Part shown: positions 31,968 through 41,472 of the stretch, in pieces
Numbering within the stretch: position 1 is the first letter of the stretch
Layout: every line of letters begins with the position of its first letter
Notes under the pieces: generated by a model
What the model was told of the DNA's origin: nothing
What the model saw: only the letters and a program-made list of their open reading frames with translations
Databases searched by the model: none
DNA from: Bacteroidales bacterium
GTDB lineage: Bacteria; Bacteroidota; Bacteroidia; Bacteroidales; Muribaculaceae
Assembly (NCBI GenBank): GCA_019416285.1
Contig: DXXM01000004.1
Coordinates: 38,045-102,044, forward strand
Length of the DNA: 64,000 nucleotides
Direction of reading: 5' to 3'
Program-made: the position numbers and the translations under genes

Positions 31968-34570
31968 AACACACAATCAGATATATCGCTCTCTGTCTCT
32001 TTAGTCTATGCGCATTTGGCATGCAGGCGCAGCGGTCATTCCGCGTGCATAAGAGCGATGGCAATATGCAGAGTTTCTTTTATTCGTCGCTTGACAGCAT
32101 CACTTTCAGCAAAACTGATCTCAACGGTGTGAGCCACGATGATGTGGTAGTCCAGGAATTTCATACTACTGACAGTGTGTACCGCATACCGCTTGCGGAT
32201 ATTGACAGTGTCGCCTTTACGGTTCCTCCTACCGTTTATAAACCCGATGCGGTTAAAATTGAAGGACATTTGCGTCAGTATATTGTCCGCGCGGATTCAC
32301 TGACACTGTGGCTTCAGGGAAATACGCCTGAAAACATAATTCCTAAGAATGGCTCCAATATCGTTACGCTCGAATGTGACGATGTGCTTCCCTATGGGTT
32401 CGTCGGAAAGGTCAGGAGTGTGGGAAAAGACGGAGACTGTATAAAAGTCGACTGCGCTAAGGCCTCGCTGTTTGATGTTTTCGAGAAAGTATATATTGAA
32501 GTTGATGCCGCGACAGGTGCAGAGGGAGGTCCGGAAAAATCTCCGTCGCGTACAAACGTCTGGCCTCCGGAATCAAAGGAAATCAAGATCGAGACCATAG
32601 GTGGAAAATATGATTTCGAAGAGGAATTCAAACCCTCCGATGATTTTTCAGGAGAGTTTAAGCAGTCTGTTGGATTTGAGCTTGCAACGCCAAAATTCAC
32701 AGTAAATACCTCCATTCTCATTGACGGGATGCAGTTTTCCTACAGCATGACAACAGTCGGAGACCACAGATTTTCCCTCACTGGTTCGGTCAGCGGGAAA
32801 GTCAGCTACGAAAAGGAGATTGAGCTTGCTTCTGTCAGAAATCTGAGAATACCGGGAGTCGCCTCGTTCATAGAGTTTTTTGCCTCGGCAGGCTTATATT
32901 TCAACTTTGATGGAAATGCAGCCTTAGGTGCGGAATATACGAGAGATTATAAGAGTATAATTCACTATGAGTACAGCAATAACTCGGCATCGTCCATTCC
33001 TGACCGCTTTACTATGAAACCGGGAGAGAAATCCATAGATGTTGAGTTTGAGGGTGACGCACGTCTGTCATTCGGTTTGTCATACGGTTTCGGTATTGCT
33101 CCGATTGTTAAAGAGCTGGCATCGGTTGAGACAACGATGAAACATGGCGTAACATTCTACCTCCCGGAACCGGTTAAATTGTCCTTACCGGTTAATAAGA
33201 ATCAGATAGACACGCTTTTGTATGATAAACTTAACCGCGATGATTATCTGTGCGGGAACCTTGATATAACAGGAGAGATGAAAATCACATTGCTCGATGT
33301 ACCGAACCTTCCGACCATAGAATTCTCCAAAGAACTTGATTTAGATGACTATGTCAGATACAATCCGGTATGGAAATGGGGCATTGTGCCTGAATTCAAG
33401 GATGTATCTATGACCATTGGTAATAATGATTTAAATGTCAGGGCAACTGTCGGTAGAAAACTGCTGAAATCAGTCAAGACAGGATTCGGAGTATATAATT
33501 CAAAAGGCGATATAATAACTTATTTATGGAACGATAAATCATATAAAGACAGTATAGATAAAGTTATTTCAATCAGCAGTGATTTTTATCATGCTGTCGA
33601 ACCTGGTGCCGACAATAGGTATATAGTATTCCCGCTGGTGGAAGCGTTTGGTATCAAAATGAGAGCGACACCTGCGTCTAAGACAAGTAATCCTGTGGTA
33701 ACAACTGGTGACGCATGTGATATCACAGATCGTTCCGGGGTTATATCTATTTCTGCTGCGGGTTATGAAAACTGCTCTAATCCAAAGTGGGGGATTGAAA
33801 GTCTTGGACCTCGTGGACGGGGACGGAAACATTATATGTCTGATTCAAAATTCTATCTGACATACAATGCCGTTTCTTCAAATGAAAGGCAGTATTATAG
33901 GGCTTTCTTCGAGGCTGATAATTATAATCGGTACGGATATGTGAGAAGCTTCAAAACCAAGCAGGGTAAATATACAATGACAACAAGTACAAGTTATAAT
34001 TCTGCGGCAAATGAACTGACCGTCATAGGAACTGTGGCTGGCAGGCCTGTCTATGATCCCCAATATATGAGCTGTGATGATATGATTATAAATGAAAGTT
34101 GGATGTATGGCTCTATACCGCAATCATTTGATATTGAGAATGGCATAGTAACCGGAACCATCAGCAATGTCAAAGCCGGAAGTCTTTGTGTTCTCAATTC
34201 TATCTATAGCACATCTAATTTTAAACATACAAGTGACTGCTGTATGATATTTATTCCAAATAATATCGGGTTGCTATGTGAAGTTCAGACAAAAATTGGT
34301 ATTGAGAATGGGCCAACATGGGTAAAAGTTCGAGGTAAATTTACAGGAAAGAGTAATTATTCGGATATTTCCCACTTGGACTTTATGCCTTTATATGCCG
34401 ATTCCGGAGATATAGCTTTTTATGGTTTTATATCACCTACATTGAATAAGGAAACAGGCGAATTTTCTTTTTATATACATTTTGATGAGCCTGGAACATA
34501 CCGTCTTGTCATAATAACTGAAGTTAGCGGAGAAAAGTTATATTTTGACGGAGGTATTATCTCTATATGA
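31964..34570 (+). CDS. Large exported surface protein, unnamed family
   Basis: An 868-residue protein with a signal peptide (about 1-22, GMQAQ). Residues about 23-90 hold two copies of a strand motif ending D-S-I-T-F or D-S-V-A-F (YSSLDSITF and LADIDSVAF), also found in the previous gene. The middle, about 230-500, is beta-rich, and the region 640-680 carries the YYRAFFEAD and YGYVRSFKT signature common in Bacteroidetes surface proteins. No enzyme motif was recognised. The 3' half is AT-rich and unlike its neighbours. It is coupled to the 31479 gene. Confidence 0.85.
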   Translation: MKHTIRYIALCLFSLCAFGMQAQRSFRVHKSDGNMQSFFYSSLDSITFSKTDLNGVSHDDVVVQEFHTTDSVYRIPLADIDSVAFTVPPTVYKPDAVKIEGHLRQYIVRADSLTLWLQGNTPENIIPKNGSNIVTLECDDVLPYGFVGKVRSVGKDGDCIKVDCAKASLFDVFEKVYIEVDAATGAEGGPEKSPSRTNVWPPESKEIKIETIGGKYDFEEEFKPSDDFSGEFKQSVGFELATPKFTVNTSILIDGMQFSYSMTTVGDHRFSLTGSVSGKVSYEKEIELASVRNLRIPGVASFIEFFASAGLYFNFDGNAALGAEYTRDYKSIIHYEYSNNSASSIPDRFTMKPGEKSIDVEFEGDARLSFGLSYGFGIAPIVKELASVETTMKHGVTFYLPEPVKLSLPVNKNQIDTLLYDKLNRDDYLCGNLDITGEMKITLLDVPNLPTIEFSKELDLDDYVRYNPVWKWGIVPEFKDVSMTIGNNDLNVRATVGRKLLKSVKTGFGVYNSKGDIITYLWNDKSYKDSIDKVISISSDFYHAVEPGADNRYIVFPLVEAFGIKMRATPASKTSNPVVTTGDACDITDRSGVISISAAGYENCSNPKWGIESLGPRGRGRKHYMSDSKFYLTYNAVSSNERQYYRAFFEADNYNRYGYVRSFKTKQGKYTMTTSTSYNSAANELTVIGTVAGRPVYDPQYMSCDDMIINESWMYGSIPQSFDIENGIVTGTISNVKAGSLCVLNSIYSTSNFKHTSDCCMIFIPNNIGLLCEVQTKIGIENGPTWVKVRGKFTGKSNYSDISHLDFMPLYADSGDIAFYGFISPTLNKETGEFSFYIHFDEPGTYRLVIITEVSGEKLYFDGGIISI

Positions 34571-34599
34571 TTCTTTTAGTCCGGTACAAAAATGAAAAT

Positions 34600-34632
34600 G
34601 AGGGAGAAGTGTTACGGCAACGCTTCTCCCTC
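34600..34632 (-). terminator. Terminator downstream of nifJ
   Basis: GAGGGAGAAGTGTT (34600-34613) pairs with AACGCTTCTCCCTC (34619-34632). The minus strand carries the T-rich tail (CATTTTCATTTTTG), so it stops the nifJ message and perhaps also the convergent surface-protein gene. The 138 bases up to the nifJ stop hold no gene. Confidence 0.75.
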
Positions 34633-34770
34633 GGCTTCAAAATCAACGTCAAAACTATTGTTATATAGCGCCGTAGGTTTTGTATTTGGGGGTTGATGAA
34701 GTTTTGATGTGGATGTATGCTTGTGGTTATTTTGGTGTATGGATGAGTATGAAGAGAGGGTAGGGCACGG

Positions 34771-37700
34771 TCAGTCGTTGTCGTAGTGGGAGAGGAGGGC
34801 GTCAAGGTTGCGGTTGCAATCTTCCTGGAGCTCGGGGTGGAGGATGGCGGCGCCCTTGGGGTCGATGAGTTTCAGGTCGATGTAGCGGTCGTCATTACAG
34901 ATGTATTCCGCTACGGTCTTGACCGGCTCCGGATTAGGATATTTCGGAGAGGCGGTAAGCGGCGATGAACCGTTGGCACCGCTGTGGTCTGGACCCGGTA
35001 TGGGGCTGTCGATTGTGAGCGGCGACTTTCCTTTGCTGATGGCCTCGGGATTGAAGCGGTAGAGGGACCAGTAGCCGGCCTCGACTGCCCTGCGCTCCTC
35101 GACGATGGAGTGGCCGAGTCCCGGACGGATTCCGTGGACAATACAGGGACAATAGGCGATGACGATTGCCGGGCCGGGATAACGCTCGGCTTCGACGAGG
35201 GCGTCGATAGTCTGCTGATAGTTCGCTCCGAGGGCCACGGAAGCCACATAGACCGAACCATAAGTCATCATCATCCTGCCAAGCTCCTTCTTGGCAACTT
35301 TCTTGCCATCGGGTGAATATTTGGCCACGGCGCTGCGTGGAGTGGCTTTCGACATCTGTCCGCCGGTGTTGGAGTAGCACTCGGTATCCATGACGAGCAT
35401 CTTGACAGGTTTCCCGGAGGCGAGTACATGGTCGAGACCTGCAAAACCGATATCGTAGGCCCAACCGTCGCCGCCGATACACCACACGCTCTTTTTGCCA
35501 AGGAGGTCGGCCGAATCAAGAAGTTCGGCATAGGCCGGATTCACGTTTTTAACCGGTTCGAGCATCGCTTTCAGCTGTTCGCCGGTGGAGGCTGAAAGTT
35601 CGGGGTCGTCCTTGGCGGAATACCATGCCTCAAGTGGTTCCTTGAGATATGCGAGAGTCTGCGGGTCGTCGATTAGCTTCTTTACCGTGTCGGCCAGGCG
35701 TGCGCGGCGCTGCTCGACGGCAAGAAGCATGCCGTAGCCATACTCGCCGTTGTCCTCGAAGAGCGAGTTGCCCCAGGCCGGCCCCTTGCCGCCGGGAGTG
35801 GTGCAATAGGCGTTGGAGGGGAAATTGGCACCCCATATCGAGCTGCAGCCGGTAGCGTTGGCAATGAGCATGCGCTCGCCGAAAAGTTGGGTGAGAAGTT
35901 TGACGTAGGGAGTTTCGCCACATCCGGCGCATGCACCTGAAAACTCCAGGCAGGGCTGGCGGAACTGCGAGCCGTTGACCGTGGCGGCCGGAAGGAGATT
36001 GTCTTTCAGAGTGACATTCTCCTTAGCCCAGTCGAGCATCGGGATTTCGCGGTCGAGGACATCGTGGAGCGGCGTCATGGTCAGAGCGTGGCCCGGACAG
36101 ATAATCGAGCATGAGGAACAACCGAGACAATCCTCGGGATAATTCTGTATGTGGAACTTATATCCTGCAAGCGCGGGAGAGCCGACGGCATCCTTCATCG
36201 GGAAGCCCTCGGGCGCTTTTGCAGCTTCCTCGGCCGAGAGTATGAACGGGCGGATTGCGGCGTGGGGGCAGACGAGCGAACACTCCGTACACTCCACGCA
36301 CTTGTCGACATCCCACACCGGCACGCGCGTGGCTATGCGGCGATGTTCGTAGGCGGTACTTCCCATAGGCATGAGTCCCGCGGGATCGAGAGCCGATACA
36401 GGTATGAGATCGCCTTCGCCCTTGGTGCAGGGTATGTGGATGTTTTTGATAAATGATTCGAGCGCGGCATTGGGATAGACGGGATGACGTTGCAGAGTCT
36501 TTTCCGGAGTGCTGGTCCAGCCGTCGACCGCCGTGTAGTCTATCTCCTTCAGAGCATCGACGGCCATGCCGACTGCCTTGAGGTTTTTCTCAACGACGTC
36601 GCCACCCTCATGGATATATGTCTGGCGAATCTGCTCCTTGAGCGCCTCGAAACCCTGTTCGAATGGTATGATATTGCTCAGGTAGAGAAACACCGTCTCC
36701 ATCGGCATGTTGATGCGCGGGCCGAGGCCACACTGAGCGGCTATGCTGTCCGCGTTGATAGAGTAGAATTTCAGTTTCTTCTCCGCGATTGTCCTGCGCA
36801 TGTCGAGAGGCAGCCGTGTACACATCTCTTCGGCGGTCCAGGGAGAGTTGAGCACGAAAATACCACCATCCTTGAGCTTGTCGACCATGGAGAAACGGTT
36901 GACGTATGATGTCTTGTGGCAACCCACGTAGTCAGCCTCGCTGATGCCGTAGGCCGACGTGACTGGAGCACGTCCGATACGGAGCTGCGAGATGGTATAG
37001 CCGCCGGACTTCTTGGCCGAATAGCTGAAATAGGCCTGAGCATAGAGGTCGGGAGAGTTGCCGACGATGTTTGCAACCTGCTTCGTGCCTCCCACGGTGC
37101 CGTCGTTGCCTATTCCGTAGAGTATGGTCTGATATGTCTCGGCAGCAGCGGCAGTCTCAATCTTTTCGGGAACATCGAGCGAAAGGTGTGTGACATCATC
37201 GTTGATTCCGACGGTGAAGGGGTTCTTGGGGGTATCTTTGGCCATCTCGTCGAACACCGCCTTGACCATCGACGGGTCAAACTCCTTGCTTGAAAGCCCG
37301 TAGCGTCCGCCGATTACTCGTATGGCCCCCAATTGTGGCTGATTGAAAAGCGCGCTCATCACATCCTCGCAGAGCGGTTCATGTTGCGCGCCCGGCTCTT
37401 TCGTGCGGTCAAGCACGGCTATGGTCTTTACGGAGGCGGAAATGGCGGTGCGGAAAGCCTCGACGGGGAAGGGGCGGTAGAGGCGCACTTTGATTACGCC
37501 TGTCTTATAGCCCTTCTCGCGGTTGAGCCAGTCGACGGTCTCGCTGACCACATCTGCCGCCGAGCCGAGAACCACGATGACGCGGTCGGCATCCGGAGCG
37601 CCGTGATAGTCGACGAGGTGATAAGGACGCCCGGTGAGCCGGCTGACTTTATCCATAGCATCCTGGACTATCGAGGGGAAAGCGTCGTAGAACCGGTTTG

Positions 37701-38388
37701 CGGCCTCGCGGTTCTGGAAATAGACATCGGGATTCTGAGCCGAGCCGCGCAGGGTGGGATGCTCGGGGTTCATGGCGTTCTCGCGGAAGCGGCGCACCTT
37801 GTCCCAGTTGACGAGCGGACGCATATCCACATAGTCGATAACGTCGATTGTATCCATTTCCGACGATGTGCGCCAGCCGTCGAAGAAATGCAGTACCGGA
37901 AGCGAACCCTCTATGGCCGCGAGATGGGCTACGAGGGCGAGGTCCATCGTTTCCTGCACGGACGACGAGGCGAGCATGGTGAATCCCGTGGCTCGGCAGG
38001 CCATCACATCCTGATGGTCGCCGAAAATCGACAGCGCATGTGTGGCGAGAGAGCGGCATCCGACGTGGAACACCACCGGAAGCAGCTCGCCCGAGATTTT
38101 ATACATGTTCGGAATCATCAGCATGAGGCCCTGCGAAGCCGTGAAGGTGGTGGCGAGAGCTCCGGCCGCGGCTGCTCCGTGGACGGCACCCGCCGCACCG
38201 AGTTCGCTCTCCATTTCCTGAACGTCGAGAGCCTGGCCCATGAGATTGCGGCGCCCGGCGAGGCCCCATTTCATTGCCGTGTCACCCATCGAGGCGATAG
38301 GTGTGATGGGATATACAGTTGCGACATCGCTTAATGCGAAAGCCACATGAGCGGCCGCTGTGCAACCGTCGAGTATCTGTTTCTTCAT
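34771..38388 (-). CDS. nifJ: Pyruvate:ferredoxin (flavodoxin) oxidoreductase
   Basis: A 1205-residue single-chain PFOR that converts pyruvate and CoA to acetyl-CoA, CO2 and reduced ferredoxin. The pyrimidine-binding domain starts with VYPITPIASMG (the family norm is YPITPSS followed by MGE), and LSIFGDHQDV and LHFFDGWRT follow. Two 4Fe-4S sites (CVECTECSLVCP, CLGCSSCSIICP) and the C-terminal ThDP domain (GGDGWAYDIG, YSNTGGQ) are complete. It is 74 bases after the AEC transporter gene in the oxalate cluster; whether it is cotranscribed is not known. Confidence 0.92.
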   Translation of the reverse strand: MKKQILDGCTAAAHVAFALSDVATVYPITPIASMGDTAMKWGLAGRRNLMGQALDVQEMESELGAAGAVHGAAAAGALATTFTASQGLMLMIPNMYKISGELLPVVFHVGCRSLATHALSIFGDHQDVMACRATGFTMLASSSVQETMDLALVAHLAAIEGSLPVLHFFDGWRTSSEMDTIDVIDYVDMRPLVNWDKVRRFRENAMNPEHPTLRGSAQNPDVYFQNREAANRFYDAFPSIVQDAMDKVSRLTGRPYHLVDYHGAPDADRVIVVLGSAADVVSETVDWLNREKGYKTGVIKVRLYRPFPVEAFRTAISASVKTIAVLDRTKEPGAQHEPLCEDVMSALFNQPQLGAIRVIGGRYGLSSKEFDPSMVKAVFDEMAKDTPKNPFTVGINDDVTHLSLDVPEKIETAAAAETYQTILYGIGNDGTVGGTKQVANIVGNSPDLYAQAYFSYSAKKSGGYTISQLRIGRAPVTSAYGISEADYVGCHKTSYVNRFSMVDKLKDGGIFVLNSPWTAEEMCTRLPLDMRRTIAEKKLKFYSINADSIAAQCGLGPRINMPMETVFLYLSNIIPFEQGFEALKEQIRQTYIHEGGDVVEKNLKAVGMAVDALKEIDYTAVDGWTSTPEKTLQRHPVYPNAALESFIKNIHIPCTKGEGDLIPVSALDPAGLMPMGSTAYEHRRIATRVPVWDVDKCVECTECSLVCPHAAIRPFILSAEEAAKAPEGFPMKDAVGSPALAGYKFHIQNYPEDCLGCSSCSIICPGHALTMTPLHDVLDREIPMLDWAKENVTLKDNLLPAATVNGSQFRQPCLEFSGACAGCGETPYVKLLTQLFGERMLIANATGCSSIWGANFPSNAYCTTPGGKGPAWGNSLFEDNGEYGYGMLLAVEQRRARLADTVKKLIDDPQTLAYLKEPLEAWYSAKDDPELSASTGEQLKAMLEPVKNVNPAYAELLDSADLLGKKSVWCIGGDGWAYDIGFAGLDHVLASGKPVKMLVMDTECYSNTGGQMSKATPRSAVAKYSPDGKKVAKKELGRMMMTYGSVYVASVALGANYQQTIDALVEAERYPGPAIVIAYCPCIVHGIRPGLGHSIVEERRAVEAGYWSLYRFNPEAISKGKSPLTIDSPIPGPDHSGANGSSPLTASPKYPNPEPVKTVAEYICNDDRYIDLKLIDPKGAAILHPELQEDCNRNLDALLSHYDND

Positions 38389-38462
38389 CTCCGTGTCAAG
38401 TTATAAATAGCGGACATAGGGGAGAGTCAGTCCCCTATGCCCAATGTGTGAGGTCTTTTTTA

Positions 38463-39434
38463 TCAGAGTGCTGCGGAATGTACACACATGTCGGTGATCC
38501 ACAACCAGAGCGGACAGAATCCGATGAACAGAATCACAGAGAGTGTGAGCGACGAGGTGCCCTCTGCCACATACGTGTCATATTCATCCGCAATAATGAT
38601 ACCTGAGAAAGCAGGGGGAAGAGCCGCTGCCACGACGAGCATCTTGAGGTTCAGCGGATCCATGTGGAAGATAAGACCCATGATGAGGATTACGGCCGGC
38701 ATCATGACCATCTTGAGGATTGAACCGAGGATAACCTGCCAGTCGATGGAAATCTTGATGGCTGAAAGGGTGATACCTGCGGAGAACACGGCCATTGAAG
38801 CGTTGGCGCCTTTGATAAGGTCGAATGAAGGGCTTGCCCAGTCAGGCCAGGGTATTCCGACCACCACCCACACAACGGCGAGGATAGGAGCCCAGGCCAC
38901 AGGCTGCTCGAGTGCGTGAATCACAGGAGCCCATGCGCTCTTGTTTTTGGCAGAGCCGGGATTCTGTTTCTCAAGCGAGGCGTTCAGAAGGGAGAGGCCC
39001 ACAGGAATACCTACGGCGTTGACGACGATACCCACGATTGCGACCACGAGGGCTACGGACGGTGTTGTGCCGAAGATAGGCTCAAGCACGGCAAATCCGA
39101 GGAAGCCGATGGTAGGCGAACCGCTGATAAGGGCTGACACCGCTGCGTCGGCACCCGTGTTTTTCTTAAACATCAGGAATACGAAGTAGACAATCATGAA
39201 GCAGATCATGATGCCGAAGAGCGAGATGAGCGAAAGTTTGATATCCCTGGCGAGCATCTCACGGCTTGCCTGAACGATGGATACGAAAAGCGCGGCTGGG
39301 AGGGCGTAGTCAAGCACTACTTTATTGAACTTCTTGGCGTCCTCGCCGGAGAAGATACCCTTCTTTCCCGAAATGTAACCGGCCAGCATCACCACGATAA
39401 TAGGGACAATGGCGTAAAGGATAATGTGTTTCAT
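38463..39434 (-). CDS. AEC-family transporter, candidate oxalate carrier (YfdV-like)
   Basis: A 323-residue membrane protein with about ten hydrophobic segments of the auxin efflux carrier family, with SGSPTIGFLGFAV and LNASLEKQNPG in its central part. In E. coli the AEC member YfdV is encoded with the Frc and Oxc homologues YfdW and YfdU, so this gene most likely moves oxalate in or formate out. The start at 39434 (MKHIILYAI) is chosen because the upstream extension is not membrane-like. The gene is 74 bases from nifJ and 100 from oxc. Confidence 0.75.
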   Translation of the reverse strand: MKHIILYAIVPIIVVMLAGYISGKKGIFSGEDAKKFNKVVLDYALPAALFVSIVQASREMLARDIKLSLISLFGIMICFMIVYFVFLMFKKNTGADAAVSALISGSPTIGFLGFAVLEPIFGTTPSVALVVAIVGIVVNAVGIPVGLSLLNASLEKQNPGSAKNKSAWAPVIHALEQPVAWAPILAVVWVVVGIPWPDWASPSFDLIKGANASMAVFSAGITLSAIKISIDWQVILGSILKMVMMPAVILIMGLIFHMDPLNLKMLVVAAALPPAFSGIIIADEYDTYVAEGTSSLTLSVILFIGFCPLWLWITDMCVHSAAL

Positions 39435-39534
39435 AAATAGTGAAGTGTTGTTGGGTTTGACTGCTGTTAAGGCAGATGCGGGAGCCATCCAGAGCAGTCC
39501 CGCACCTGCGTGAGTCTATATTTCGGGAAATTGC

Positions 39535-41277
39535 CTAAACGGTGATGTCCTGAAGAGGCGCGGGATTCAGATAACCGATGTGGCCTGATTCCTTGCCTGA
39601 GTCAGCCGCAAGCTGCACGTCGATAAGACAGGGCTTCTTGCTGGCGATGCTCTCCGTGAGTGCTTTCTGAAGCTCTTCGGGAGTCTGAACGTAGTATGTC
39701 TGTGCCCCGAAAGCGTCGCCGAGCTTGTCGTAGCGGGCGTGGATGTCGAGAGTGGTCGGAGCGGGGTCTGTGGTCTTGTCGAGAGGCACGCCGATACCGT
39801 TGTAGATACCGCCGTTGTTGAAAATCACTACGGTCACAGGGAGTTTGAAGCGGCATGCTGTAGAGAAATCCATGCCGGAGAAGCCGAAGGCAGAGTCGCC
39901 TTCGATGGCTACCACGGATTTTCCTGTGGCAACCGCGGCGCCGACCATCGAACCCATGCCCATGCCCATGATGGCCCATGTAGCGCAGTCCACGCGGTGG
40001 CGCGGAAGCGACATGTCAATGGCGTCGCGGGTATCGTCGAGAGTATTGGCACCCTCGTTGACGAGGATTACGTCGGGGTTGGACTCAATGATAGGTTTGA
40101 TTGCTCCGAGAGCCGTCCAGTGGTTCATCGGCATGGCAGCTTTGTTGTCGGCGAGGCGTGTGGCGAACTTGGCATTCTTCTCCTTTGATTCGGCCTGAAG
40201 TCCGGCAACCCATGCAGGGTCGGCGCTCATCTTCTTGCCCTCCAGCTTGGCGAGGAGGGCGTCGAGAGCAAGACCCATGTCGCCTACAACCGGCGCGGCG
40301 ATGGGGACATTGACATCAATCTCCTCGGGATCCACATCAAACTGGATGAATTTGATGTCAGGATTCCACTTGCCTTTGCCGAATGAGAGCATCCAGTTGA
40401 GGCGGGCGCCGATTATCATTACAACATCCGATTCCTTCATGATGGTGGAGCGGCATGAGAGGGCGCTCAGAGGACCGGCATCGGGCATGATGCCCTTGGC
40501 CATTGACATCGGGAGGTAGGGGAGATTGTATTTTTCGATGAGAGCCTTGATTTTGTCCTCGACCTGAGCGTAAGCCGCGCCCTTTCCGAGAAGGATGGCC
40601 GGGCGTTTGGCAGAAGCGAGAATTTCGGCGGCACGTTCTATGGCTGCATCGTTTGGTGCTACGGGTGAATAGAGATCCACTGGCTGGTACAGGAGCTTTT
40701 CGGCTTCGTCATGATCCATGATTTCACCGAGAGCCGGAGTGGTCATGTCGATATATACGCCGCCGGGACGTCCGGAGACAGCCGCACGGTAGGCACGGGT
40801 GACGGCCGAGGGAATATCTTTTGCATGATAACATCTGAACACGGCTTTCACAAGAGGTTTGGCAGTGTTGAACTGGTCAAGCTGCTCGTATGCGCCCATG
40901 TTCATGTCGACCATGTGTGGGTCGCTCGCGCCGGAAATCTGAATCATAGGATAGCAGTTGACAGTGGCGTTTGTAGTGGCTGTCAGGCCGTTGAGGAAGC
41001 CGAGCGACGACACAGTCATCAGCACACCGGGTTTCTTTGTGAGAAATCCCTCGGTCGCGGCCGCCATGCCTGCCTGCTGCTCGTGGCGGAAACCTACGAA
41101 ACGTATGCCTTGTCCCTGAATGAGATAAGCTGCTTCGGTGATAGGAATACCAACGAGGCCGTAGACGTTTTCAATTCCGACATTTTTCAATGCTCTGGCG
41201 AGAATATACATACCCGTCACCTGCTCCGGAAAATGGGGAGCGGGTTTCTGGGGAACAGGAGTGGTTGTGGTTGCCAT
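39535..41277 (-). CDS. oxc: Oxalyl-CoA decarboxylase
   Basis: A 580-residue ThDP-dependent enzyme that decarboxylates oxalyl-CoA to formyl-CoA. Glu66 (FRHEQQAGM) is the expected ThDP activator, and AYEQLDQ and NNGGIYNG match the substrate-site Tyr/Glu and Tyr of the family. The EGDSAFGFSGMD block binds ThDP/Mg. It is about 12 residues longer than the Oxalobacter enzyme owing to a Thr/Pro-rich N-terminus. The start at 41277 is used; 40 upstream codons have no homologous character. It lies between frc and the transporter. Confidence 0.93.
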   Translation of the reverse strand: MATTTTPVPQKPAPHFPEQVTGMYILARALKNVGIENVYGLVGIPITEAAYLIQGQGIRFVGFRHEQQAGMAAATEGFLTKKPGVLMTVSSLGFLNGLTATTNATVNCYPMIQISGASDPHMVDMNMGAYEQLDQFNTAKPLVKAVFRCYHAKDIPSAVTRAYRAAVSGRPGGVYIDMTTPALGEIMDHDEAEKLLYQPVDLYSPVAPNDAAIERAAEILASAKRPAILLGKGAAYAQVEDKIKALIEKYNLPYLPMSMAKGIMPDAGPLSALSCRSTIMKESDVVMIIGARLNWMLSFGKGKWNPDIKFIQFDVDPEEIDVNVPIAAPVVGDMGLALDALLAKLEGKKMSADPAWVAGLQAESKEKNAKFATRLADNKAAMPMNHWTALGAIKPIIESNPDVILVNEGANTLDDTRDAIDMSLPRHRVDCATWAIMGMGMGSMVGAAVATGKSVVAIEGDSAFGFSGMDFSTACRFKLPVTVVIFNNGGIYNGIGVPLDKTTDPAPTTLDIHARYDKLGDAFGAQTYYVQTPEELQKALTESIASKKPCLIDVQLAADSGKESGHIGYLNPAPLQDITV

Positions 41278-41472
41278 AATAATAGAATTGATAGTTGATT
41301 TTTTAGTTTCTGAATGTTTTATGCACATCCTCTCTCCGGCAATCTGAAATAAGAAAACGAGAGGACAACCGGCAATTGCGCTTGCATGACAAGACAATCG
41401 TTAATTGTCCCCTCGGTTATACTGTTGCGTTAGAATTTATTGTTGAGAGTGAGACGTGCTTCCTCGCAGTCT

